A stretch of DNA of 64,000 nt from Gymnopus androsaceus JB14 (taxonomy: Eukaryota; Basidiomycota; Agaricomycetes; Agaricales; Omphalotaceae). Both the position numbers and the translations under genes were made by a program. A model generated the notes under the pieces. The model was not told the origin of the DNA. It saw only the letters and a list, made by a program, of their open reading frames with translations, and searched no databases. Shown one piece after another: positions 21,956 through 34,393 of this stretch; within the stretch, counting starts at the first letter, position 1; each line of letters begins with the position of its first letter. Location of the stretch: positions 124,001-188,000 of the forward strand of contig ML769429.1 in NCBI GenBank assembly GCA_009733575.1, written 5' to 3'.

Positions 21956-24900
21956 ATGGCGTCTGCATTGCAGACCGCTCAAACTGACGTGCTTTCTTCC
22001 ATATTCCAAGGTCTCAAAAGCAAGAATCATGATACGAGATCCCAATCCGCGGTTGAGTTGCGACGCTATGTGCGTTCTATTCAACCCAACAATGTTTTGC
22101 TTCATTAATATGCCTCAAGGTCGCGACTACTGTCGCAGAAATGTCCTCGGATACAGCAGCCAAACTCTGGGAAGAGAATATCAATAGAAGAATATCTGAG
22201 CTGATGCATAGTCAGATTACAGCAGAGAACTTCGGTGGCGTACTGGTACGATCGCTATGCTCTATTCCATTTTCACTCCATAACCCAAATATTTTAGGCC
22301 ATTGGTGAGATTGCTACATTCAACCTTTCTTTTCACTCTGTCACACAAGTATTTCAGACCAGCTACTCGAAATTGAAGCAGAAGAAACCATAGAGCTGAA
22401 GCGAAACTTGTTCAGATTCTACAACTATGTGAAGCATCTGCTACCCAATCCGGATGTCAACCTCATGTTAGCGGCTTCAAAAATATTGGGTCAAATCGCG
22501 GAAATTGGTGGCTTGGCATTTGGCGAAAGATTCATGGACTTTGAGGTCCCAGCAGCAATCGAACTGATGACACATCCCGACAAACAAGAGTCTCCGAGAT
22601 ATGCTGGCGTTCTCATCCTCAAGGAACTTGCCAGAAACAGCCCCACATACTTCCATTCTCATATCAGCATTGTCTTCGAGAATATCCTTGTTTCTTTGAG
22701 GGATCAGCGCGCTATCGTCCGTGAAGGCGCAGCTGAGCTATTGGCTGCTTGTCTTGAGATCGTCACTCAGCGTGAACGTCAAACGCCAAGCCCCTACTTG
22801 ACAAAGATACTACAAGACGCTCAGGCGGGCTTGAAGATGTCGCAACCCGAAATCGTTCACGGATCATTGCTCACTTATCGAGAGTTGCTTTTGTATGGAG
22901 GAATGGTCAGTGCTAGTACTTGTTACTTGTGGTCATTGTTAACAATCATCCAATACACCTCTAGTTCATGAAAGAAAATTTTATAGACAGCGCAGATCAG
23001 ATTCTTCGATTCAAGACGCATAGGGACACCTTGGTCCGAAAAATGGTCATCACTTTAATCCCAACGTTGGCTCAATACGATACCCAAACATTTACCGAAC
23101 ATTTTCTCCATAAAGCCATGGGACATCTACTACAGCAATTGGAGAAGTCTAGCGAAAGCCATTACGGTGAAATATTTTCCATTAATAGCTCTCGATTAAC
23201 TCTACTAAACTCGCCCTCCAGCGTTCATTGCAATTGGTCATACAGCAAAGCAAGTTGGAAGCGATATGAAGCCATTCCTGGACTCCATCATGAAGCAGAT
23301 CAAAAGCGGCCTTCAATCTCGCGGGTAGGAGTTTCTCACTCCTATTGTTTTTTGACACTCAAACCCCAGGCATTTTAGAAGGAAGAATGCGCTCTCCGAA
23401 GAACCAATTTTTCAATGTGTTGGCATGCTGGCCGAAGCTGTGGGTCCCAACTTGACCAAACTCCTTCACGACCAGCTTGACGTTATGTTCGCGTGTGGTT
23501 TGAGCGAACCTTTGGTTCAAGCACTTACATATATCGCCCGAGATATTCCACCGTTGCTGAAGACGATTCAAGGTAGATATTCTGATTTAATGCTTGACCT
23601 CCGCTCATTTCCTTGTCAAGATCGACTCCTTGAACTACTGTGTGTGATTTTGAGCGGGCAACCCTACAAACCTTTAGGTGCTCCGCCATCTTTAGGGCGA
23701 AACGAGGCCACTACCATTAGCCGGGATCTAAATGTGTCTCAGGTTCGACGTTTATCCTTCTCCGTCATACGTTACTGAGGGTTATACAGGTCAGCGGAAA
23801 CGGCAAGGATTCTGAAGTAATCACTCTCGCATTGAAAACACTAGGAGCTTTCGATTTCGATGGTACGAATTTTCAAACCTTTGTAGATCAATGTATTGAA
23901 AGTTCACAGGCCATACGTTGAACGAGGTTGTACGAAGCTGTGCACTGCCGTACCTCGAGGACGACCATCCTGAAGTTAGGCGTGCAGCAGCTATGACCTG
24001 TTGTCGTCTTTTTATCCACGATCCAATATGCTATCAGGCAAGTAGCCATGCTATCGAAGTCATAAGTGACGTTCTGGACAAGCTCCTAACTATTGGAATT
24101 GCTGATCCCGGTGCGCTTTGAACAATATCACGTTGAGTTTTTACTAACAGTGTATTTTAGATTCGACGATCCGGCAAACCGTACTCGGCTCTTTACACGA
24201 AAGATTCGACAAGCATCTTGCGCAAGGCCAGCATATTCGATCGTTATTCATTGCACTCAACGACGAAGTTTTCGAAAATCGATTGAAAGCCGTCAGTTTG
24301 ATAGGACGACTTGCCAAGCATAATCCTGCACACGTTATGCCTTCACTTCGCAGGGCCCTGATCCAACTTTTGACGGAATTGGAGTATTCTACCGTGCGGT
24401 AAGTTTCTCGAGTTGAAAATGGTGGAATCATTACGCTTACGTTGATTGTAGACGAAGTCGAGAGGAGTGCTCCCATATTCTTAGCGTCCTCATTTCGGCA
24501 ACACAGCGCATCATTAAACCATATGCTACTCCTATGCTTAATGTTCTTCTTCGCAAAGCTAACGACCCCAATCCCAATGTCGCCGCCCATATCATGCTAA
24601 GTCTTGGGGAGCTTACCTGTGCAGCCGGGGAAAGCGCGTTACCATACATACCGGAACTGATGCCAGTCATCATGGCTAAGCTCTCGGATACCTCGTTAAT
24701 AAAGAGGGACGCAGCGTTAACAACTCTTGGGCAGGTTTGCTCCAGCACAGGATATGTTATCACCCCGCTAGTCGACCATCCGCAACTTTTGCAGGTGCTG
24801 TGGAAAATTCTGCGAGCTGAACCATCTCAAACTGTGCGCCGAGAAGTTGTCAAGGTTTTAGGTATCTTGGGAGCTGTAGATCCGTATCGACGAAAGGTGC

Positions 24901-27900
24901 CTTTCAGCGATCTCGTCGTCCAGACTCAAACTGACAGTTTTCTAACAGGACAGGAATGCGGATGATGCTACGAGCGAAACGGCTGTCATGGCTATAAACC
25001 AAGTCCCAATAAACCAGCCAGGACCGGGGCCTTTTAGCGCACCCGAAGATTATTTCCAGACTGTGGTCATCACTTCACTGCTTGCAGTATTGAAGGATCC
25101 TGCGCTCGGTAGTCACCATCATGCTGTGGTAGAAGCGATCATGTCTATATTCAAGACTCAAGGCTTGAAATCTGTGGCTTTTCTTCCTCAGGTAAGCATG
25201 AAGCATGTAATTTCACCGGCTCTTATGAGATCTTACGTTTGATTACAGATCATCCCCGCTTTTGCGATCGTTACGCGCAATTCCTCGGCTCGTTATCAAG
25301 AATTTCATCTACAACAACTTGCCATTCTTGTTGGAATTTTGAAGCAGCATATTCGCAACTACACCCCTGATCTCTTTGAGCTAATCAACTATCTATGGGA
25401 GAATGCGACCCTCCAGCTGCCGATCGTCTCTCTCATCGAAGCTCTAGGAAAAGCGTTGAATGCAGAATTCAAACCTTTCCTTTCCGGGATCATACCGCTG
25501 GTTCTGAAGGTCTTCGACGGTGATCTTACCGACAAGAAGATCAACACCCAAATCAAAGTGCTCGATGCTTTCCAAACTTTTGGAGTGAACATTGAAGAGT
25601 ACCTACACTTGGTTATCCCTGTTCTCGTGAAATCATATGAACGCATCGATGGTACTGCCGCATTGCGCAAAAGAGCAATTCAGACCATTGACGGACTCTC
25701 CAAAGGGGTCAGTTTCTCTGATCATGCATCACGGATAGTACATCCACTGGTTCGAGTGCTTGATTCTGCCAATCAGGATGTTCGAATGGCCATTTTGGAT
25801 ACCATGTGCTCGTTGGCAATACAGCTTGGTTCCGACTTCGCCATCTTCGTGCCCACAATTAACAAGGTATACTCTTCTTTACAATGACTATCAATGTATA
25901 CTTACATTATCCTCAGGCAGTGTTGAGAAATCGAATCGCTCATACCCGCTACGAGGGCCTCATATCTAAACTGCTCAATGGGGAACAATTACCTCAAGAC
26001 GTAGGACCTATTGACATGATGTGAGCTTGGATCAGGATATGCTAATCATGTTACAACTTTTAATTGTTATCTACTTAGGCTCAATGAAAGTACAAAAGGG
26101 TCTGAATACTCTGCACCTGCAGAGACTGTCAAAATGGTTGTTAATCAGCAGCATCTAAAACAAGCTTGGGACACTTCCGACATCGCCAAGAGGGAGGATT
26201 GGATTGCCTGGATGCATCAGCTCAGTGTGGAGTTCATAAAAGAGTCTCCATCTCATGCACTTCGTGCCTGTATGAGCCTAGTTGATGTCCATACACCTTT
26301 GGCGAAGGAACTCTTCAATGCGGCATTTCTATCCTGCTGGATGGAGCTTTATGATCAATATCAGGTTTGCAGCATTGGCAACTGTGCTTCTTCGGATTAA
26401 TTTTTTCTATTACAGGAAGACCTCATTCGGAACATTGAAACTGCCATCTCCGCCCCCACAGCGCCCTCGGAGCTTATTCACCGGTGGCTTAATCTAGCTG
26501 AATTCATGGAACATGAAGACAAGCCACTTCCTATAGAGCATCACATGCTCGGAGATTATGCGTTAAAGTACTTGGCGTACGCAAAAGCTCTACACTACAA
26601 AGAACTCGAGTATTGGTCAGAACCGTCAACGTCTACTATCGAAGCTCTCATCACCATTAATACCCGTCTGCAACAGCACGATGCTGCATGGGGAACATTG
26701 CTTATGGCCCGAGAGCAACATGGCGTTACAAAACATGAAGAGTGGTATGAGAGACTTGGGCGATGGCAAGAGGCGCTTCAAGTATACAACAGGAAAGCAG
26801 AATCAGACCTAAATGCACCTGGTGTTCAGATTGGGCGCATGAAATGTCTTAATGCTTTGGGTGAATGGGATCAGCTCACTGTTCAAGTTGACAAAATATG
26901 GGACCATGCAAATCGTAAAGATCGTTGTGAAATTGGACCAATTGCTGCTGCCGCCGCCTGGTCATTAAATGAGTGGGATTCGATGGATGACTACATCGCT
27001 ACTATGCGGCCAGATTCACCTGATCGTGCTTTCTATCGTGCTATCCTATCCATTCATCAGAACCAGTTCTCCAAAGCGAAGGGACACATAGCGAAGGCTA
27101 GGGACCTCCTTTGTCCAGAGCTGACCTCGTTTGTTGGCGAAGGATATGTTAGCTCATACAAGTAAGGCAATCATTTATGTTTTTTGTTATTTTGTTTTGG
27201 TTTCATTTTTTTTCTTCTTTTTTACTGACTCTACTTTCAGTATCATGGTTCGAGCGCAAATGCTTTCAGAATTGGAGGAAATTATCTCATACAAACAGAG
27301 TGCTGACCAACCCGAGCGTCAGGCTACCATGCGAAGGACATGGATGAAGCGGTGAGCATACTCCTCATCCTTCATCACCTTGATTTGACTGGTGCTTAGG
27401 CTTCAAGGTTGTCAGCGCGACGTGGAAGTTTGGCAACGTATGCTGCAAGTTCGTAGCTTGGTGCTAAAACCAGAAGATGCACCGCAAATGTGGATCAAAT
27501 TTGCCAATCTGTGCCGAAAGTCGGATCGTATGGTCCTTGCGGAGAAGACTCTCGAATCTCTACTTTCAAGTGACAGGGTATTTTAGAGGCTTTCTTAGTA
27601 GAAAACTGTTCCTGATTGTTTTCAGTAGAGCCACCATCCTATTCGCGAGCAACAGAGTTTAAGGGCGTCACCCGATGTCGTTTACACCCATCTCAAGTAT
27701 ATGTGGGCCACCGGACACCAGCAAGAGAGTTTTGCCTATTTGAAAGAGTTTTCAACCAAAGTAACCAACGACATGCTAGAAAATGACCCACAACGATCTT
27801 CATCGATGAAGCAGCGCAGTGATCACCTGTCGAGGTTACTTGCCCGATGCTACTTCAAATTGGGCGACTGGCAGGTTCATTTGAATGAAAATTGGGGCTC

Positions 27901-30821
27901 AGTGAGTTATCTACGTTACACCGGTCCGTACGCGTTCTAAGCACCTCCGTCTAGGATCCTCACCTTATTAACGACATTCTCAACTATTATGTTCACGCGA
28001 CGCGGTATGATCCAGACTGGTACAAAGCTTGGCATACCTGGGCATTGGCGAATGTGGAAGTCGTAAATCACTTTGAGAATCAAAGGGAGAGTGGTCACAT
28101 TGTATCGAAAACTACACTTGCAAACCACGCAGTTCATGCGATCGAAGGTATGTGGCGATTGCCGGCCGCTTCATGTTGATCTCACAATGTAGCAGGTTTG
28201 TTCCAGTCCATTTCACTGCGGAACCAGGATGCGCTTCAAGATACCCTTCGGCTTTTGACTCTTTGGTTCAAGTTTGGATCGCACGAGAATCGTCAGCAAT
28301 GCGATGACTCAAGGCTTCGCTAAAGTGGGCATTGATACTTGGCTTCATGTTATTCCACAGGTATACGTGCATTCCGCGATGCGTTGACTATCTCTGATGC
28401 CTTTTCTTTTCAAGATCATTGCTCGTATCCAAACTCCGAATCGTCTTATTAGACAAACTATCCACAATGTACTCATCAACATAGGCAAACACCATCCCCA
28501 GGCCTTGATCTATCCTCTTACTGTGGCCTCCAAATCCTCTAGCGAGACTCGTGCAGATGCTGCGATCAATATCATGAACGAGATGCGAGACCATAGCATG
28601 GAGATGGTGCAACAGGTAAATACCAAATATCGCGCTGTTGAGTTGGAAACTGATGTCAACTTGAATGTAGGCGCTAGTAGTCAGCCATGAGATTATACGC
28701 ATTGCTATACTGTGGCACGAGCAGTGGCATGAAGGACTAGAAGAAGCATCTCGTCTTTATTTTACGGAGAAGAACCCTGAAGGCATGATTGCAGTTCTAG
28801 AACCCTTACATGCTAAACTCGAAGAGGTAAAGTTGTTTTGCATCATTACTCCTAGGATTGTTATTGATCCATTTTGTGTGTTACAGGGCCCACAAACTGC
28901 TCACGAAACATCTTTTTCACAAGTCTTTGGGCGCGAATTGGCTGAAGCCAGGGAAGTCTGCCGCCGATATTGTATAAATGGTGAGACAAGTGAATTAGAT
29001 AAAGCCTGGGATATATATTATACTGTAAGTCCTTGTAAACCCGACTCCTCATTTACTAAACTCGTTCTACAGGTTTTCAAGAAGATTGAGAAGCAGCTCC
29101 CCCAACTGACCACTCTGGACTTGCAATATGTCTCCCCAGTCCTTTTGGCAATAAGAAATCTCACAATGGCAGTTCCGGGTAGGCCTATTCACAAGTTTGA
29201 AACAATTTGACTAATCATGCATGGACAGGGACGTACCAAAGTGGACGAGACGTTGTTACTATCTCCAGCTTTGCCCAAAAATTGTCTGTTATCAGTTCAA
29301 AGCAGCGTCCTCGTCGATTCTCCTTGAAAGGTAGCGATGGTAGAGACTATCAATATCTCCTCAAAGGTCAAGGTTTATGCTTCTTCTGCCAAATCTAAAC
29401 TCATGCTGTACGACTCAAAGGCCACGAAGATCTTCGCCAGGATGAGCGAGTTATGCAGTTGTTCAGCCTTGTCAACAACCTGCTTTCTGTTGATAACAGC
29501 AGTTATATGCGACGTTTGCATATACAACGGTACTCTACCACACCTCTGGCTCCGAACGCTGGACTGCTGGGACTAGTTCAAGGTATCGACACTTTGCATG
29601 CTCTAATCCGAGACTATCGTGAATCAAGGAAGGTGTTACTGAACATTGAGTATCGCTTGATGCTACAGGTATGTGATAGACCTCTGGTAGCTTTTGTATT
29701 CTCAATAATATGCATCCAGATGGCGCCAGACTATGAGAAACTCACACTTCTCCAGAAGGTTGAAGTGTTCGAATACGCATTGGAGAATACGACTGGTCAA
29801 GATCTTTACCGGGTGCTGTGGCTCAAGAGTCAGAACTCGGAGCATTGGCTAGAGCGCCGTGCTTCGTATACCCGCTCCATTGCAGTGAACAGCATGGTTG
29901 GACACATCCTGGGGCTGGGCGATCGTCATCCTTCGAATATACTCGTCGAGAGGAGCACTGGAAAAGTCATCAATTGCGATCTCGGCGATTGTTTTGAGGT
30001 TGCGATGATGCGCGAAAAGTTCCCCGAAACAGTTCCTTTCCGATTAACAAGAATGTTGACGCATGCGATGGAGGTGAGTCTATCAGAGTGGTATCAAATC
30101 CTCGTCTGATTTTGTGAACGGTTACAGGTCAGTGGCATAGAAGGGAGCTTCCGAAATACCTGCGAGATCACAATGAAGGTGTTGAGAGACAATAAGGAGT
30201 CTTTAATGGCAGTACTAGAAGCTTTCGTGTATGATCCATTAATTAGTTGGAAGCTGATGCAAACCGACGAGGGAAGGAGGATTGAAGGTCAGTTGCAGTT
30301 ACAGCACCTTCCGACCCGCCACAGCTGAACAAACGTTATATCTCTAGACCCAAATGATGCTGCTGAATCAGTTCGGGCTGCAGCTCATCCGCAAGGGCCG
30401 ATACGACGTAAATTCAGAGTGGACGAGAATGATATTTTTGGGGGTGCGTTATTACATGTAGTTTGTTCTTACGCTTCTGATTCTTTATACTTCGAAAAGT
30501 GGACCAAGTAATTGGAAGCATAATTTCTGGGGAGGTTGTTCGCGAGGTCCGAAATGACCGTGCTGTAGCGGTGTATGAGCGCGTACAGAAAAAACTGACT
30601 GGTGAGAAAGAAGTCAATTCTGATATCGTGCAAACTAAAATTGTTCACAGGGCGAGACTTCGACCCAGAAGATTCTCTTTCGGTAAAATCTCAGGTAGAG
30701 AAATTAATCAGCCAGGCTTCCTCGCTAGAGAACCTTTGTCAGCTCTTTTCCGGATGGTGAGTGTTTTCCATGCTGTCGCAGCCACTATGTTGACATTTCA
30801 TCTAGGTGTGCATTTTGGTAA
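21956..30821 (+). CDS. TOR: TOR serine/threonine kinase (PIKK family), intron-rich, with apparent frameshift
   Basis: TOR is the catalytic core of TORC1/TORC2, controlling growth by nutrient signals. The gene reads through N-terminal HEAT repeats (to about 26 kb), the FAT domain (about 26.1-28.65 kb), the FRB domain (about 28.69-29.09 kb), the kinase domain (about 29.2-30.3 kb) and a C-terminal FATC ending GWCAFW followed by TAA at 30819-30821, diagnostic of TOR. More than 20 introns of about 50-80 nt fit GT-AG, for example 22070-22119 and 30757-30805. Catalytic GLGDRHPSN, the P-loop-side [11 protein letters not shown] and the RQ/VMQLF block are present. Oddities: a one-base frame break near 28290 in FAT, and Leu in the hinge where Trp is usual, Cys and DLG where IDFG is usual. 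ATG at 21956 was chosen because the conserved N-terminus follows; ATG 21866 is in frame. Confidence 0.93.
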
Positions 30822-33172
30822 ATGGTCTTCTTGCACTATTGTATAGATGTATCACCACTCAGCTGTACTACATCTGGAAACCGCTCAAACACTGTGTAGC
30901 ACTGGGTAGTACCGCGTAGTGCTGTAGTTTGCTTAGTTAACCCCCTCCTACCTAGTACTACATAATAACTTATGGAATTCAATATCTTTCCATTTAAATC
31001 CGAGTCGTTTGATTGTTGAAATCAACCTTTGATTATTTTCATCGACTGCAGTGCCATCAATCCTCTCAGGTCATTCTTGGTTCTTTCACTTCTCTAGAGG
31101 ATTTCCACAATACAGAAAGGAGGAATGATGATGATAATTGGATTTGAGTATCATTACACTACAGGACTACATGATACTAGGTAGTAAAGCCTCTGGCAGA
31201 CTACAGGGGAAAAAGCTAGTTTGAGATGTATTACATATAATTCTAAATTTATTTCTTGTGGACCAATGTATTGCGGACCAACTGCAGAGCACAGCATACA
31301 CATGTAACCTTGTGGTTGGTGAAAAAAAACCATTCTATGGTACTAGGTTCTACCACTTTGGCTAACAGAGTGAGCCTGCATGGTGGCATACTAGCAACTT
31401 TATTATGAGCACATCGGGCTTCAAACTTCATGGAGGGAGCCAATTCATTTCCTTGTGCCACCTTGAGGGAATGAAGGCCGTTTCACCAGATTCTTAGATT
31501 TGTGGGGATTCATTTTGCACACATAATGATTTTTTGAGTGTGAGCAAAGTAACTTGTTTCACTAACTTGTTCAATTCAATCAAGTTAACTTGTTTTTTTT
31601 CCCACGCTTGTGGCCAAGACTCAGCAGAATGTAACTAACTTGAATTTTACTAGCAACCAAATATAAGTGGGTTTTGATGTATTTGATTGTTATTATTGCT
31701 CTATAGGGGCCACCATTCCATAAATGGCCATGGCTGTCAAGAACACAGTCACAACTGTCTCCAAAAATTCTGAAATGGTATGGTCCCGACTCCCTGTAAC
31801 TGTCCCGTATACAATATATGGTTATATCATGCTCTTGATGCCCAAATGCTCAATTTTAAACCAATATTCTGTAATACCTGTATTTACTACCGTAATGGGC
31901 AAAACAGGATCTCCATCTACCATACATGTACAGTTATGGGGGCATTCCCTATTGCTCTAATGAAGCTTGTTGATAAGTATAAACTGAATTTCTTTGTATT
32001 TTTGGCTGGCTAAGCCAGTTACCACATCGGCAAAACTGGCGCTGTGTAAAGGCTGTAATATCACAGCCTTTATGCGCCATCACATGCCGCAGGACCCTTA
32101 TAAAGAAAAAAAGGGACTGCGTATTTTTGACAACCATTTATACATTATTTATACCTCTCCATGCACCATTGCATACCCTCTTATACACTGCCTTACCTGT
32201 TTACACCATGTTTTTACACTACTTTATATGCGTAATGTTATTTTTCAGTCCTTTTATTTGACCGAAAATCAATTCTATTCAGTGATACTACTACATCATG
32301 TTACAGTTATGGGTCATATGTGAGCTTAGAGCTACAGCAACTTCAACTTCAATGACTCCCACATCATCTAAACAGCATGTCAAGTGGAATACAGCAAGAG
32401 AGGGAACAGTAGCATTCAAAAGACAGGGAAGAGCGGTGGGCCTCATGCGCAGAACTAAAGATGTCAATTATCAGTAAATACCAGTCTAAACAAGACAAGA
32501 GCATACCATAGTATCAAGACACCCAGAAATGAGCACAAGAACCTAGCCTACAAACGTCAGTGTGTCAAAATAGTAGTAGGGTATGAAACATACTAAATGG
32601 CTGCCAGTAAGCAAAATAAAGAGGGCTGCTAAATCATACAAAGAGGAGATTACACAGAATTGAATACTTAATGACCTTCAATGGAGCAAATTTTTTAAAT
32701 ACTCACCAGGTTGCAAGCTGGACTAACAACAATATTATCCAGCCATGACCTCTGTTAGCACCTAAATGGAGACATAGAATTGTTAGAAGGCAGATGAGCA
32801 GGCAGCACACATATATCCCAAGATTCACAAATATATCCATGGCTTGCAGGTGAGATTCTCTAGCACTAGTAGCACCATTTGGTAAGTAGAGGAAGGGACC
32901 GAATGAAAAAGAAAGAGGTCAAGAGGAGTTGTGAACTAGGGTGTTACGAAGGGGTAGAAAGGCAGTGGTTCATGAACAAGTTAAAGGAATGAAAAATAAT
33001 AAGCGCCAATGCACATGCAGCTATATAGCTGTGGAGTTCAAACTCAGAGACCAAATTGACTTTGCAGTTTATTTATTTCTCCAGTTGCATTGCAAGCTTT
33101 CAGCAACTCCGCTCCGAGTCAGCAATTCATGCTTGCCGTCTACTTTAATATATACTGTCAATAAACACAATT
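30822..33172. other. Gene-poor spacer downstream of TOR
   Basis: No gene recognised. It contains short inverted repeats, for example CTACCTAGTACTACAT near 30950 against ATGATACTAGGTAG near 31170, and a hairpin AAAGGCTGT...ACAGCCTTT near 32048-32072. These may be MITE remnants. Reading frames here are short and unsupported. Confidence 0.35.
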
Positions 33173-34393
33173 CACACTGCCAATATTTACGCTTCAGTCC
33201 GACTCACACCGCCAATAATCATGCTTCAGCCAAGCTGAAGCACGATGGGAAATAAATTATTTCAATCCCTATATGAAGTGTACTTTCTCAGAAAAATGTA
33301 GAAGTCATATATTTCAACAGAGCAATGAATAGATTGAATTCCAATATTCTGAATTGAGAAATTTATACAGATATGCGAAAGAGGAGCTTGCAATCAGAAT
33401 CTGGAAACAATAGATTCAATGTGGGCTTGAAAGCCCTGCTTTCACAGTAAGAGTGAAAGTAATTGTTTTGAAGAACAATTCAATTTTCCACTGAAATATT
33501 GCCTTTCGCTGTGCGGTTTGGCAGCGGCCCGGATCGGCCCATGCATTGAAGTATTGTCTTTCGGGAACCAGCTGAAAGGTTCTTTGAAATAGTTGCTTTC
33601 ACTCTTATTGTGAAGTAAAAGTATTCAGTCCGCATCGAAACTATTGTTTTTAGAGCTCAATTGAAAAGCATTCTTTCGGAAGTCTGTTTGAAATTCAAAA
33701 TTCAGAGGGTCTAAATGTAATTCCTTTGTAAGTTCATTGAAATATTTATTTTATATACTTGTATGAAAAGTACATTTATCTTATGCACTGAAATAATTCA
33801 TTTCTCACAGTACTTCAGCCTGGCTGAAGTATAATCATTGGCAGTGTGACTGAAGCATTGTGAGAAATAAATTATTTTAGTCACTACTTGAAACATACTT
33901 TCTCGGAGGATTAAAGAAAATAAATATTTCATCTAACTAGAGAAGGGAATATATTCAGACCAATTGAAGTTAGAACCTTCTGCAAAATTCTGAAACATTA
34001 CTTTTCAGACAGAATCTGAAGCAATCAGCTTCAGCCGGGCCAAAAATACAGATTACCGAAGCCATCCAAAGTATTTGTTTTCAGGACTGCTGAATGGTGA
34101 CAACTACCATTGCAGCTGACCAGAAATGAAGACTTGAAGTACTTTGGCTGGCTTTGGTAATGTATATTTTTGGGTCAGCTGAAATGAGTTATTTCATGTC
34201 CTGTTCAAAAAATGACATTACAGAAATTTGCAGAAAGTCTGAACTTCAAATGGTCTGAATTTATTTCCTTCTGTAGTTCTATGAAATATTTATTTTCCAT
34301 AATCCTCTGAAAAAGTACATTTCAAGTAGTGACTAAAATAATTCATTTCTCACAATGCTTCAGTCAGACTGAAGCATAATTATTGGCAGTGTG
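33173..34393. mobile_element. Hairpin-ended MITE B, split by MITE A
   Basis: The left piece (33173-33204) begins CACACTGCCAATATTTACG and the right piece (33849-34393) ends ATTATTGGCAGTGTG; together they make an element of about 577 bp with inverted ends. Just inside each end is a palindromic CTTCAGTC..GACTGAAG hairpin. MITE A is inserted exactly in the left hairpin. The interior resembles MITE C at 42528-43098, for example the CTTTGGCTGGC motif near 34145. No ORF. Confidence 0.75.
33205..33848. mobile_element. Hairpin-ended MITE A, nested in MITE B
   Basis: 644 bp from CACACCGCCAATAATCATG to CATGATTATTGGCGG-type inverted complement (TATAATCATTGGCAGTGTG). Subterminal hairpins CTTCAGCCAAGCTGAAG and CTTCAGCCTGGCTGAAG sit inside both ends. 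Flanking trinucleotide ACT occurs on both sides. No coding capacity. Confidence 0.75.
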
